Positions 1 to 11,898 of a stretch of DNA of 64,000 nt are shown here, one piece after another; the stretch's first letter is position 1; every line of letters begins with the position of its first letter. Where the stretch lies: assembly GCF_003255815.1 (NCBI RefSeq), contig NC_037689.1:140229938-140293937 (forward strand). The letters are read 5' to 3'. The DNA comes from Theropithecus gelada (taxonomy: Eukaryota; Chordata; Mammalia; Primates; Cercopithecidae). The notes beneath the pieces were generated by a model that ran no database searches, was not told where the DNA came from, and saw only the letters and a program-made list of their open reading frames with translations. Both the position numbers and the translations under genes were made by a program.

Positions 1-1420
1 AAATAGGTAATCTGTAGCCCTTATTCTCAAGTAGATTATACTCTATTGGCAAATACAGATGCATATACAAAAATGGATGATGTATAATATGTTATAATAG
101 TGGTGTTTGTAAAGTGTTATGGGAATAATTTATTCTTCCTAAGTGATGTGAACAGAGATAGTAAGAGAAAGTGAGAGAAGTTACATCTGCACTGGGTCTT
201 GAAGGAAGAGTAAGCTTTTATTGGTGGAGTTAATAGTGACAGATATTTCAGGAAAATGGAGCTTCATGGATACTAGTCAGAGGTATAAAAACTATTGTAT
301 ATTTGGGGAAATTATAGGAGATTAGAGAATATATACTCTGGCAATGTTTTGAAAGGCCTTTTAGATTAAGGTAAGAAGTTTGAACTTCAGTGGCTAATGG
401 GGAGCTAAGTGGGTGAAAGCTGAAGACTCACATGATCAGTAAATGGTTTGATAATGTCACTCTCATACTGTGAATGGCGGATTGGGGGAGGAGGGCAGAA
501 ATTGAATGCAGAAAGTTAGCATCAAGGTTACTTCAATAACCCAAGGGGAAGGTGATGAAAAATTAAATTTTAACATGAAAGTGATGATAAAGAAAAAAAG
601 AGAAACAGATGATGTAAAAGAATTTCTGTAGTTTTTAGAGATGGTTTTATTGGTTTCACGAAGACCAGCTCACATTTTATTACAAATTTTGTGTTATGGT
701 ACTATTTCATTTAAATTGAATAAAGATTACTAATGGTTAATTAATATCCAAGGCTGTGTGTTTGGTATAGTAGAACAGGCTGGTAATATACATCCTGCCT
801 TCAAGGAATTCACAATTCCCTAGAGATAAAGATATTTTAGTAAAGTAAATAGTATTTAGTATAGTGTTTAATAGTTTAACTATAAAGTATGGAGAGACAA
901 TACAGCAAGTGGTCAATACAACTTGAGGAGATCAGAAAACAGTTCACAGTGAAAGAAGATGCTTAAACTCTATGAGTCTATCAGGAAGAAAGGTTCAGAA
1001 TGGGATACCATACAGTGGATACGAGGAAGAAATGAAATAGGTGAAGGTTCTTGGACATATTTAAAGAGTCTTTCTTCTATGTCAGGGATCTGGATATATT
1101 TTTAAATTAATTATGATAACGTTATGTATTTTAAGCAAAAGACAGAATAGATTAGTTCTGGTGTTCTGATTGCCTTCAGGTTACAGGGTGAAGACCAGAT
1201 TGGAGGGGTGCAAGTTGGGAAACCAGGAGGCCATTTAGACAGCTGTTTTGGCCGTTCAAGGGAAAAGCAATGAAGCTCAAGCTGGGATCTATAGCAGTCA
1301 GAATGCAGAGGAGACAATGAATTGGAGAGGTAATTTGAAAGTAAAAGCTACTGGAATTGACATGATAGATGAAGGAGAAGAAAACTTTTAAAGATGCCCA
1401 ATACCACAATCATTTTTATT
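1..1420. other. Intergenic sequence, no gene seen
   Basis: No gene or young repeat is recognised. The part from about 150 to 600 has the wording of an old mammalian interspersed repeat (accessory-tract style text around 'gaaaggccttttagattaag'), shared loosely with 13.6-14.2 kb, but I cannot name the family. Short open frames on both strands have no features of real proteins. Confidence 0.5.
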
Positions 1421-1429
1421 ACATGGGTG

Positions 1430-4048
1430 ATTTTTTAAGTTTTATTTTTAAATTCACAAAATAAATAATTGCATATGTTTCTGGGGTGCAATGTGATGTT
1501 TTGGTATATGTTTATATTATGGAATTATTAAGACGAGCTAATTAACAAATTTATCACCTCACATACTTATTTTTTGTGATGACAATATTTAAAATCTACC
1601 AGTTTAGTAACTTTGAAATATACAATAATATTTTGTTATTCATTATAGTCACAATGTTTCACAATAGATTACTAAATCTTATTCCTCCTATCTAGCTGCA
1701 ACTTTGTACCCTTTGATCAACATCTCCCCTTTTTCCATTCATGCTGTTCCCGCATCCTCTGATAACCACCATTCTATTCTGTACTTGTTTGAGCTCAACT
1801 TTTTTATTGCACATATAAATTAGATTATGCAGTTTATATCTTTCTGTGCCTGGATTATTTCACTTAAAATAATGTCTTCCAGGTTCATCTATGTTATCAC
1901 AATGAACAGAATTTTTATAAGGCTGAATAGTATACTATTGTGCATATTAGCACATATTCTTTATCCATTTATCTGCTGATGGATACTAGGTTTGTTTCCA
2001 TATCTTACCTATTATGAATAGGTAAAATACCTGTAATGAACATGAGATTATAGATGTCTCTTTGGAATACGAATTTATCAGTTTATTTTGTTATATGGCT
2101 AACAGTGGAATTTCTGAATCATACGGTAATTCTGTTTTTAGTTTTCTGAGAAAACTCTACACCGTTTTCCACAATGGCCACATTAATTTACAAGTCCTCT
2201 AACTGTGCACAAGTGTTCTCTATTTGCCACACCCTTACCAACACTTGTTTATCTTTTGTGTTTTTGATGTTTTCATTCTAACAGATGTGATATAATACCT
2301 AGTTGTGGTGGTTTTAATTTTTTATTCCATGATGAACTAGTAATAATGAGCATTTTTTCATATGTCAGTTGGCCGTTTCTATGCCTTCTTTTGAGAAATG
2401 TCTTTGTCTTTTTTTTTTTTTTTTTGAGACGGAGTTTCACTCTTGTCGCTCAGCCTGGAGTGCAATAGCACGATCTCGGCTCACTGCAACCCCAGTCTCC
2501 CAGGTTCAAGTGATTCTCCTGCCTCAGCCTCCTGAGTAGCTGAAATTACAGGCACCTGCCACCACGCCCGTCTAATTTTTCATATTTTTTTAATAGAGAC
2601 AGAGTTTCACTATGCTGGCCACGCTGGTCTCAAACTCATGACCTTGTGATCCTCCTGCCTCAGCCTTCCAAAGTGCTGAGATTACAGGCATGAGCCACTG
2701 TGCCTGGCCTTGAGAAATGTCTTCTTAGATTTTTTGCCCATTTTTAAATTGAGTTGTTTTCTTGCTATTGTGCTGAGTACACTATATATTTTGGAAGTTA
2801 GATTTTTATCAGATTTATGGTTTGCAAATATTTTCTCCCATTCCATAAATTGGCTGTTTTCTCTCTTGATTGTTTTCTTTACTGTGCAAAAGTTTTTAAG
2901 TTTTATGCAATCACATTTGTTTATTTTTGCTTTTGTTGCCTGTGCCTTTGTGGGCATGTCCATGAAAACTTTACCCAGACCAATGTTGTGGACATTTTCT
3001 CTATGCTTTCTTCTAATAGTTTTATAGCTTCAGAACTTACATTTAAGTCTTTACTCCATTTTTATTTTTTATGATGACAGATGGAGTCTAATTTAATTCT
3101 TCTGCATGGGGATATTAAGTTTTCCAAAAACTGTATTGGAGAGACTGTCCTGTATCCACCTGTATTATTAGCACCTTTGTAGAAAATAAATTGGCCATGA
3201 ATGTGTAGGTTTATTCCTGGGTTCTCTGTCCTGTCCTCTTGGTCAATGTGTCTGCTTTTATGCCTTTCTGATACTGTTTTGATTACTATAGCTTTGCAAT
3301 ACATTTTGAAGTCAGTTAATATGATGCCTCCACCTTTGTTATTTTATCTCAAGACTGCATTGAATAGTTGGGGTCTTTTGTCTTTCCATTTGAATTTTGG
3401 GATTTGTGTTTGCTTGTTTGTTTTTTGTGAAAAATAGAATTCGAATTTTGACAAGGACTGTGTTGAACCTGCAGCTCACGTTGGGTAGACTGGACATTTT
3501 AACAATATTAAGTCTTCCAATCTATGAACATGGGACATCTTTCTATTTATGTGTGTCATCAACATTTTTTAAATCAATGTGTTATAGTTTTTAATACACA
3601 GATCTTTCACCTCTTAGGTTAAATTTACTCCTAAGTAATTTTTAATGCTATCATGAATGAAGTCGACTTCCTATTTTTTACATAATTTGTTGTTAGTATA
3701 AAGAAATGCTATTGATATTTGTGTTGATTTTGTATCCTGCAACTTTACTAATTTTATGATTTTACTAGTTTTTTGTGGAGTTTTAGGGTTTACTATATGT
3801 AATATCATGTCATCAGCAGAGATTATTTCACATTTTCCTTTCCTATTTGAATGCCACTTATTTATTTAGTCATTTATTTATTTATTTAACTTAATGCCCT
3901 GTCTAGAACTTTTAGTATTATTTTGAACATAAGTGATGAAAGTGGACATTTTTGTCTTGCTACTCAGAGAAATGGCTTTCAACTTTTACTATTGAGTATG
4001 ATGTTAGCTGTGAGTTTTTCATATATAATCTTAACTGTGTTAAGGTAC
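1430..4048 (-). mobile_element. L1 LINE, 5'-truncated, older primate/mammalian type, split by an Alu
   Basis: The plus strand reads as reversed L1: 3' UTR text near 1480-1580 ('atcacctcacatacttatt'), then the antisense of the ORF2 3' portion to about 4048. The coding strand is minus and is full of stops and small indels, so no protein is possible. The Alu at 2405-2709 sits inside it and the L1 text resumes directly on the other side. The 5' part of the L1 is missing, as in most copies. Divergence suggests an L1PB/L1MA-age element, which I infer from general appearance only. Confidence 0.88.
2405..2709 (-). mobile_element. Alu SINE inside the L1
   Basis: Full-length dimeric Alu in reverse orientation, starting with a T run (its poly-A tail) and ending in the reversed GGCC of the Alu 5' end. 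The 14-bp target duplication ttgagaaatgtctt is present at 2391-2404 and 2710-2723, which fixes both ends and shows insertion after the L1. Confidence 0.97.
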
Positions 4049-4204
4049 ATTCTTTCTATACCTAATTCCAAATACTAAATATAAAATGTAGTTAACATAC
4101 TGGCATTAAAAATGTCTACCATCAATTGGCTCTTAAAGTGCTATGTGTATGCCAGAATAGCATATTGTAAATGAGATATTCAGAGATCAGGAGTAGATAT
4201 CACC

Positions 4205-4425
4205 ATTGAGAGCAAGAACTTTGCAGTTGCAAATACCTGAGTCTGGTGACTAGCCTATGCCTTTCAAAACACTTAGCCTCTCTGAGCTTGATTTTTCACA
4301 TTCGGAAGTTAGAATTAATGATGATATTTTCTTCCTAGTGTTAACAATTAAGTAATACCTCCTATGTGAAGTGTATTACTATGGTGGCTAACACACCAAA
4401 AAGCTATAAATGCTAATATTGCATT
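4205..4425 (-). repeat. MIR SINE
   Basis: Antisense MIR wording: 'cttagcctctctgagc' followed by the decayed '...aaatggggataat...' part and the 'cacagtgcctggc' part. Old, diverged copy; limits approximate. Confidence 0.65.
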
Positions 4426-4928
4426 ATTTGTTATTATGAAAATGTTAATATGCAGAACAATAAAGGAAACACAGGCAAAGGGAAAGAAAAGAAAAAAGTA
4501 GAAAGAGTGTGTGAGAGAATTAATAAATACATGAAAGAAAGAAAGGAAGAAGAGGCACAGTAAGCATATAATTATAAAGTGAGACAAAAGCATCTGATGT
4601 TTTCTAACACAGCAGCATTATAAGGTTACCCATACAAATGTAAAATGTCCATTTTTTTCAAGAGTATAAGGAAAAAAATGTGGTGATGCTTGTCCTTCTG
4701 CTGCCACATAGAAGGGAACACTGAGTCCCAAGGTAAATGAGAGAGATTATTTCTCTGAATATGTAGAACAGAGGAAAAACAGAGGAAGAACAATGGTAAT
4801 GACACTCAAATGCCCATCAGGAAGGGACTTGATCTATTGGCAAGTCTCTTCCTGCTGACCTGCAAAGAATGTGAGTCTTCCTTCAGACCATGTGTAGTTC
4901 TGCGTTGAACAAAGAATCCTGGAGGTAA
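4426..4928. other. Intergenic sequence, nothing recognised
   Basis: Purine-rich on the plus strand from about 4440 to 4560, otherwise plain. The 81-codon minus-strand frame here is low-complexity and hydrophobic only because of the purine bias. Confidence 0.5.
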
Positions 4929-4949
4929 GGGGGGGGGTGGGGGGGTGGG
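4929..4949 (+). repeat. G-run tract (G9-T-G7-T-G3)
   Basis: Three G runs of 9, 7 and 3 separated by single T. It has enough G for a quadruplex on the plus strand. No gene or promoter is visible nearby. Confidence 0.85.
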
Positions 4950-5076
4950 AATCAATCCCTCAAAGCTCAGAAAGCACTTTTTGTAGCCTAATATGACTTA
5001 TTTATCTTAATCTTTCCATAGCATGAATACAAGACAAATATTATGGATTCTCCTTTAAAAACTACAGAAAACTCAG

Positions 5077-5129
5077 GGAGAGGAGAGGAGAGGAGAGGGG
5101 AGGGGGAGAGAGAGAGAGAGAGAGAGAGA
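5077..5129 (+). repeat. GA-rich simple repeat
   Basis: A (GGAGA)n-like stretch passes into a pure (GA)n tract that ends at 5129. Confidence 0.95.
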
Positions 5130-5402
5130 ATGGATGAATCATGTCCTTGAATTTCCATCCAGATTTCTGAGTATTCAGTAAGTGATTTTTCCCAATTTTC
5201 TTTTAGTTCCTACTGAGTTCTTCTCATGGGGATCTTTAATATTCTCAACTGATACTGTTTACTCTTTTCAGAAAGTTTTGAAGTACTATTCAGCTGGATT
5301 TCATTACATGAACAAAGCATAGTGATAAAATTTCCCCAGAAAGTGTTTTTTTCCCCGCTCTTTGCCTGTGTCTGTAATCACAATGTTCTTGTCTTTTGGG
5401 GC

Positions 5403-5428
5403 TTTTTTTTTTTTTTTTTTTTTTTTTT
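5403..5428 (-). repeat. T26 homopolymer
   Basis: Twenty-six T in a row. It could be the poly-A of a minus-strand retrocopy, but the sequence at its right has no AATAAA at the expected spacing and I see no target duplication. Confidence 0.9.
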
Positions 5429-6956
5429 ACCATTTGATATTCAGTTTAGTATACTCAAAATGGTGACAAGTCGTGCCATGTGGATAGGGCCATTGAATAC
5501 AGGTTACATTGAATGTCTTTGGAAGACAGGATCAATAAGATTCCTTAACTGGGTTGTAAAGATACTAGAATTCTTAATAAGTATTTGAAAATTTCACTTT
5601 TTGTTGTGCTGTTTTATTCCAAACTTTACTGAGTTAATTCACCAAGCACTTATTCAGATCCTATCAGAGATATTGCACAAATACTATTTCTACCACTTCA
5701 ACATGATTCCAACAAACACTGAACCTTTCTTATGTGCATGACATTTTGTTATGTGCTTGGATTAGAGAAAAGAGAAAGAAAAACAAATTGTCATAGGAAA
5801 ATATAGCTATTGATAAGGTTAAGGAACTTACAGGAAAAATAAAGCATTCATCGTAATGAGTTGGAGCAACTGTTAACATTTTGAAAGTGAATCTACAGTT
5901 TTCAAACTAGCAAAATGAACATTTAGTATTTCCAATGGAAAGTAGAGAAGGAGGAAAGAGATTGAAGTAGAAAGACTATTTAAAACAATAATTATAATGT
6001 TTAATTTGAGGAATTAAGATATAGAATAAAGGCTAAAAAATAAAACAGAAAGAAAAATAAGCATCAGAAAACCAAATAAAACAAAAAGAAAAGGAAGCTT
6101 ATGATTAAAGTATTCTGAAAAACTTATATCTTCAGAGAAAAGTGGTAAGTCGATCAGCTTTAGAGAATTAAAGAATGAACATGATGATACTTAAGGCATT
6201 TGTTGAACACACATAAGTAGATTGTGCAACTTGCAAAAGTTCCAACACTAGAGAAAAAAATAAATTTAAGAAATTCTTAAGCCATAAAAATATAAACAGG
6301 CAAGAGAAATAATTTAAAAATTAAAAACAACAAATCATAAACCAAGATGATAGAAATGATTCTAATAAGCCAGCAATCAAAAGAAATGCTAACGGACTAA
6401 TTTTCTAGTTAGAAAACAAACATTTTGTGGTTGCATTTACAAACTAAACTATATACTGCTTATAAAATATATGTCCAAAATATAAGATTAACAGCAGAAT
6501 AAATTATCTATATCTACATGCATACATACACACACGTGTGTGTCCATGTGTAGCAAACACTAAATAAAACAACAGAAAAAAGACCCGGTATAGCGCTATT
6601 AATAATAGACAAACTATATTTTAACGCTGAATTATTGCAAAGGATGAAGCCATATACCTATAGACTTTTCATTATGTGAGATAAATGAACCACTATTTGG
6701 TTTCTGTTACTTGCAGCAGAATGTAATCCCAATAGGCATATTAGAAATTGTATTGTTTGTGGTAGCTGAGAGTTAGAGACAATCTAGGTATCCATCACAA
6801 ATAGATAATGGATTAATAGTCTAAAGCAGTCAAACTAATAAACTAGATATGCTTACACTATTATATGTGAATTTTACAAATACAGTGTTAAGTGAAAAAT
6901 TAAGAAATACAATGACATTGGACTATCATTCATGTAATTTATACATGTGTACACAT
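5429..6956. other. AT-rich intergenic sequence
   Basis: No gene recognised. Around 5690-5770 and 6720-6900 there are faint resemblances to MIR/L2 and to the 3' part of an ancient L1 ORF2, too decayed to place. A short (CA)/(TG) palindromic patch lies at 6525-6545. Confidence 0.45.
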
Positions 6957-7490
6957 AAGAATAGCCAGCATTTCCTGAGGGCTTACTATGTGCCTGATGT
7001 TTTTCTAAATACATAGTTTTCTTTTTTTATCCTTTTTTTTTTTTTTTTTGAGAAGGAGTCTCGCTCTGTTGCTCAGGCTGGAGTGCAATGGCACGATTTC
7101 GGCTCACTGCAACTTCTGCCTCCCAGGTTCACGCGATTCTCCTGCTTCAGCCTCCTGAGTAGCTGGAATTACAGGTGCACGCCACCATGCCCAGCTAACT
7201 TTTGTTTTTTAGTAGAGACTGGGTTTCACCATGTTGGTCAGGCTGGTCTCAAACTCCTGACTTCATGATCTGCCTGCCTCAGCCTCCCAAAATGCTGGGA
7301 TTACAGGCATGAGCCACCACTCCGGGCCTAATTAACTTATTAACTCTTCACAATAATGCTAGGAAATGGAATAACAGAGATGTTAAGCAATTTTTCCAAA
7401 ACTGCATAGCTATTTAGCCCGAGAGCAAGGATTTAAACTGAGGCAATCTATCTTCAGAATCTTCACTCTTAACCACTATGCTATATATTG
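6957..7490 (+). repeat. MIR SINE split by an Alu
   Basis: Sense MIR wording: 'gggcttactatgtgcc' before the Alu and, after it, 'taactcttcacaataatgc' through 'actcttaaccactatgcta', the usual MIR 3' part. The two halves join in order across the Alu at 7033-7328. Confidence 0.85.
7033..7328 (-). mobile_element. Alu SINE inside a MIR
   Basis: Full-length reversed Alu beginning with a 17-T run and ending at the reversed 5' GGCC. Both monomers are present. No clean target duplication was found, probably because of AT-rich drift. Confidence 0.96.
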
Positions 7491-7556
7491 TATAATTTTG
7501 CAAAGACACATACATATCCAAAGACATATATTAATAAGAGCTTGAAGATGGGGCAG

Positions 7557-7966
7557 TTATTTGATTTGGATATTTGTGTCCTCCAAATCCAATGTTGAAA
7601 TATGATTTCTGGTGTTGGAGATGGACCTAGTGAGAGGTGTTCTGGTCATGGAGTACATCCTTCATGAATGGTTTGCTGCTGTCCTTGCAGTAGTGAGTGA
7701 GTCTCACTCTTAGTTCGTGCAACAGTTGTTTGTTTGAAAGAGCCTGGCATCTCTCTCTCTTGCTCCTTCTCTTACCATATAACATGCCTGTTCTCTCTCT
7801 ACCTTCCACCGTGGATAAAAACTGCCTGAGGATTCACTAGAAACCAAGAAGTTGTGGGTGCCATGCCTGTACAACTTGCAAAACCATGAACCAAATAAAT
7901 CATTTTCCTTTATAAATTGCCCAGTCTCAGGTATTCCTTTAAAGCAATGCAAAATGGACAAATACA
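7557..7966 (+). mobile_element. MST-type solo LTR (ERVL-MaLR)
   Basis: Opens with a decayed form of the MaLR start ('tgatttggatatttgtgtcc'), has the middle text typical of MSTA/MSTB ('caaccatgaac'-like and 'ccaaataaatca' with the AATAAA-type signal near 7893), and closes with '...gcaatgcaaaatggac' and AATACA. No internal region follows, so it is a solo LTR. Confidence 0.88.
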
Positions 7967-8091
7967 AAAGGAAGTCAGGACAAAACAATGGATTAAGGTA
8001 AGACAGGAAACTTGTGTAGATCAATAATGAAAGAGTACCATATCTGAAGGATGTGATTAGCACACTGCTCTGCATCTGAGGTCAAGAAATA

Positions 8092-8117
<26 letters not shown>
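8092..8117 (+). repeat. (TG)13 microsatellite
   Basis: Pure TG dinucleotide run. Confidence 0.97.
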
Positions 8118-8122
<5 letters not shown>

Positions 8123-8639
8123 GATAACAGTCCTGATCTAGCTCAGTGTAACTTCAACCATAATTTAGAAGCTATGAGATAATCTTATTTCCTGTCTTTT
8201 AGCTGACAGATCAAAGGGTTCAATAACAATTTTGTAATGATTACAGTTGTTTCCCTTCTTTCATACACGTGTATTATAGGTAATTATATCCAGACATTCC
8301 CTGAAATCCTCTGTTTGTTGCCCATACTGTCAGTATTCAATTGACAGATAATAATAGAAATACAGCAACGAGCTCAGTACTGCAGGCGCTGCATCACTCT
8401 TCCTCTAATGTTATACTTATACCTTTTAAGTTATCTCTTTAAAAACTGCAGTTGAAAACAAGTACAAAGTCAGGACATATACTAAATACTTTCAGACAAG
8501 TTTTGTACAAATATAAAGTAAGTTTACAATTTTTGATAATACCACTTTATTCAATTATAAATATTATTTTCTCAGCCCCTCCTTGTTTAAAAGTAAGTAT
8601 GAGTGAGTTATTAGTCACTAGTCATAGGTCCATATAAAA
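8118..8639. other. Intergenic sequence, nothing recognised
   Basis: Plain AT-rich DNA with no gene or clear repeat. Confidence 0.5.
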
Positions 8640-9380
8640 CAGGAGATTTCCCTGATCTCCTTCACAGGACGTGCAACAGGGATGTGGCTTGCCTGCTCGG
8701 TCACTGCCACTGCTCAAAACCCTGAGGGGAGGGGGAGCATGCAGATGGACAGGTGCAGCAGCTCAAGTGGGCATGTGTTAAAATGTGCCCTTTTAGCCCT
8801 ACCATCCATAGACGGTTTTAGTGTTAACCAGCTCCATGGGCCCTCTGCCTTTTCACAAGGGCACGGGGCTAGTGTGACAGTTTTCTGCATCCCAAGCTCT
8901 TGTCCAGCATCCAGGGAAGAACTGGGTCACACACGGGCTTGAAGCATGAATGTAGGGTTTTATTGAGTGGTGAAGGTGGCTCTCAGCAAGATGGATGGGG
9001 AGTCAGCAAGGGTGATGGAGTGGGAAGATGATCTTTCCCTAGAGTTTGGTCATCCAGTGACTGAATTCCTTTCCAACTGCCCCCAGCTGAACTCCTCTCA
9101 GAGTTCAGGCATTCCTCTTCTTCTCTCTTTCTCTGTCGCATTGTTCTGCCATCAGTTTGCTTGTCTTCTCATCTTCTCACCTGCTGGTCTGCTTCTGGAG
9201 CCTGCAGTTTGAGGTTTACATGGGTACAGCATAGGGAGTGTGGCAGGCCAAAAGACAACTTTTTGGCATGAAAACAGGAATGCCTGTCCCCATTTAAGGC
9301 TGTGGGTCTCCAGGCTTGAGGGTGGGGCCTTTGATAGTGAACCGCCCTCTTCTACCCAGTGTTTCCCTCTCTCCTGTTCA
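8640..9380 (-). mobile_element. ERV LTR, probably class I, subfamily not recognised
   Basis: Read on the minus strand, the block has LTR architecture: a TGAACAGG start at 9380, a moderately GC-rich U3, an AATAAA signal (plus-strand TTTATT at 8960-8965), then a U5 with the '...cttcc.tgga.gc.ggacaagagc' wording found after the poly(A) signal in several HERV class I LTRs, ending near 'ctcctgtttt'. No internal retroviral sequence adjoins it. Limits are approximate and no target duplication was identified. Gene-like open frames here (86 and 81 codons, plus strand) are antisense to it and not credible. Confidence 0.55.
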
Positions 9381-9600
9381 AATGACTTATATGACCTTTG
9401 TTAGACATAGATAATCAATAACTGCAGAAGCTCCCAGGTTCAAACATAAGAATAAATTGAGGGGAAAAAAAGAAGATCTGAGTTGAGGATTATGTAAGAT
9501 TAAGGACTTTGAATAGCCAGAGTGTAGCACAAAGGCATCTGGTATTTAGGAGAAAAAATGCACCATTATTTGACTCATTAATTCATTTAAATCTAATGTC

Positions 9601-9913
9601 GCTGGGCACGGTGGCTCACATCTATAATCCTAGCACTTTGGGAGGGCAAGGCAGGTGAATCACTTGAGGTCAGGAGTTCCAGACCAGCCTGGCTAACATG
9701 GTAAAATACCATCTCTACTAAAATATGAAAATCAGTTGGGCATGGTGGCACATGCCTGTAATTCCAGCTGCTCAGGAGGCTGAGACATGAGAATCGCTTG
9801 AACCCAGGAGATGGAGGTTGCAGTGAGCCAAGATTGTGCCACTGCACTCCAGTCAGGGTGACAGAGTGAGACTCTGGAAACAAAACAAAACAAACAAACA
9901 AACAAACAAACAA
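9601..9913 (+). mobile_element. Alu SINE
   Basis: Sense Alu from 'gctgggcacggtggctca' to a tail of (AAAC)n. Both monomers and the A-rich middle linker are present. Confidence 0.97.
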
Positions 9914-9966
9914 GTAATGTATTATTCAAGTTCCCCCATAAAGCCTACACTAAGCATGGTGATGTG

Positions 9967-10326
9967 TGATATGATTTGGCTGTGTCCCCACCCAAATCTC
10001 ATCTTGAATTCCCGCATGTTGTGGGAAGGGCCTGGTGAGAGTTAATCGAATCATGGGGGCAAATCTTTCCCATGCTGTTCTCGTGATAGTGAAAAATCTC
10101 ACAAAATCTGATGGCTCTATAAGAGGAAGTTTCCCTGCACAAGCTCTCTCTCTTTGCCTGCCACCATCCATGTAAGATATGACTTGCTCCTCCTTGCTTT
10201 CCACCATGATTGTGAGGCCTTCTGAGCCATGTGGAACTGTAAGTCCATTAAACCTTTTTTTTTTTTTTTTTGTAATTTGCTCTGTCTCAGGTACGTTTAT
10301 CAGCAGTGTGAAAATGGACTAATACA
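9967..10326 (+). mobile_element. THE1 5' LTR
   Basis: Starts TGATATGATTTGGCTGTG, contains an ATTAAA-type poly(A) signal followed by a T-rich expansion at 10257-10272, and ends ...GGACTAATACA. It is the left LTR of the complete element ending at 12243. Confidence 0.96.
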
Positions 10327-11898
10327 GTAAATTGATACCAGTACAGGGGAGCACTGCTGTAGATACCCAAAAATGTGGAAGTGACTTTGGAACTGGGTAA
10401 CAGGCAGGGGTTGAAAAACTTTGGGAAGCTCAGAGAAAGACAGGAAAATGTAGGAAAGTTTGGAATTCCATAAAGACTTTTGAATGGCTGTGGCCAAATT
10501 GCTAATAATTAAATTGACAATGAAATCCAGGCTAAGGTGGCCTCAGATGGAGATGAGGGACTTGTTGGGAACTGGAGCAAAGGTGACTGTTATGTTTTAG
10601 AAAAGAGACTGGCATCATTTTGCCCATGTCCTAGAGATTTATGGAACTTTTAACTTGAGAGAGATGATTTAGGGTATCTGGAGGAAGAAATTTTTAAGGA
10701 GCAAAGCATTCAAGAGGTGACTTAGGTGCTGTTAAAGGCATTCGGTTTTAAAAGGAAAACAGAGCATGAAAGTTTGGAAAATTTGCAGCCTGATAAACGT
10801 TAGAAAATAAAATCCATTTTTCTGAGGAGAAATTCAAGCTGGCTGCAGAAATTTGCATACAAAATAAGAAGCCATTTGTTAATCACTAAGACAATGGGGA
10901 AAATGTAGCCAGGGCATGTCAGGGGCATTTGTGGCAGCCCCTCCCATCATAGGCCTGGATGTTTAGGAGGAAAAAAATGGTTTCATGGGCCCGGCCCAGG
11001 GTCCCTCTGCTGTGTGCAGTCTAGGGCTTGGTGCCCTCCATCCCAGCACTCTAGCTGTGACTAAAAGGGGCAAAGGTACAGCGAAGGCAATGGCTTCAGA
11101 AGGTGGAAGCCCTAAGCCTTGGCAGCTTCCACATGGTGTTGAGCCTGTGGGTGCACAGACGTCAAGAACTGAGGTTTGGGAACCTCTGCCTGGATTTCAG
11201 AGGATGTATGGAAATACCTGGATGCCCAGGCAGAAGTTTACTGCAGGGGTAGGACCCTCGTGGAGATCCTCTGCTAGGGCAGTGTGGAAGGGAAACGTGG
11301 GGTCAGAGCCCCCACACAGAGTCCCTACTGGGGCACCACATACTGGAGCTGTGAGAATAGGGCCACCGTCCTCCAGACCCCTAAATGGTATATCCACCGA
11401 CAGCTTGCACCTTGAACCTGGAAAAGCTACAGACACTCAATGCCAGCACATGAAAGCAGCCAGGAGAGGGGCTATGTCCTGCAAAGCCAGAGGGGGAGAG
11501 CTGCCCAAGACCATGGAAACCCACCTTTTGCATCAGCATGACCTGGATGTGAGACATCGAGTCAAAGGAGATTATTTTGGAGCTTTGAGATCTGACTAAC
11601 CTGCTAGATTTCAGACTTGCATGGAGCCTGTAACCCCTTTTGTTTTGGCCAATTTCTCCCATGTGGAACAGCTGTATTTACCCAATGCCCGTACCCCCAT
11701 TGTATCTAGAAAGTAACTAACTTGCTTTTGATTGTACAAGCTCATAGGCGGAAGGGACTTGCCTTGTCTCGTGTTAAACTTTGGACTGCGGACTTTTGAG
11801 TTAATGCTGAAATGAATTAAGACTTTGGGGAACTGTTGGGAAGGCATGATTAATTTTGAAATGTGAGGACATGAGATTTGGGAGGGTCAGGAGCACAA
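10327..11898 (+). mobile_element. THE1 internal region (MaLR)
   Basis: This 1.6-kb block lies between two THE1 LTRs in the same orientation. It begins with a decayed primer-binding region ('attgataccagtacag') resembling the one after the ERVL LTR at 50842. MaLR elements are non-autonomous relatives of ERVL, mobilised by proteins supplied elsewhere. No reverse transcriptase or integrase is encoded. The right end reads directly into the 3' LTR at 11899. Confidence 0.95.
10985..11599 (+). pseudogene. 204-codon open frame in THE1 internal region
   Basis: An ATG-started frame of 204 codons, the longest in the window. THE1 internal sequences are known to contain a gag-derived reading frame with no clear similarity to other proteins, and this frame lies in the right place for part of it. 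I see no retroviral zinc knuckle (CX2CX4HX4C), no signal peptide and no membrane segment. The composition (Gly/Pro/Arg/Ser-rich, low in long hydrophobics) follows the GC-richer base composition of this part of THE1. No splice, promoter or start-context evidence shows that it is translated. Confidence 0.4.

Noticed and set aside
5403..5600. Processed pseudogene tagged by the T26 run
   Set aside because: No poly(A) signal, no target duplication and no recognisable coding match to its right.
9593..9913. Alu-derived open frames (also at 7083, 46409, 61917)
   Set aside because: These are the usual antisense Alu frames with the SWDYRH-type wording. No exonisation evidence.
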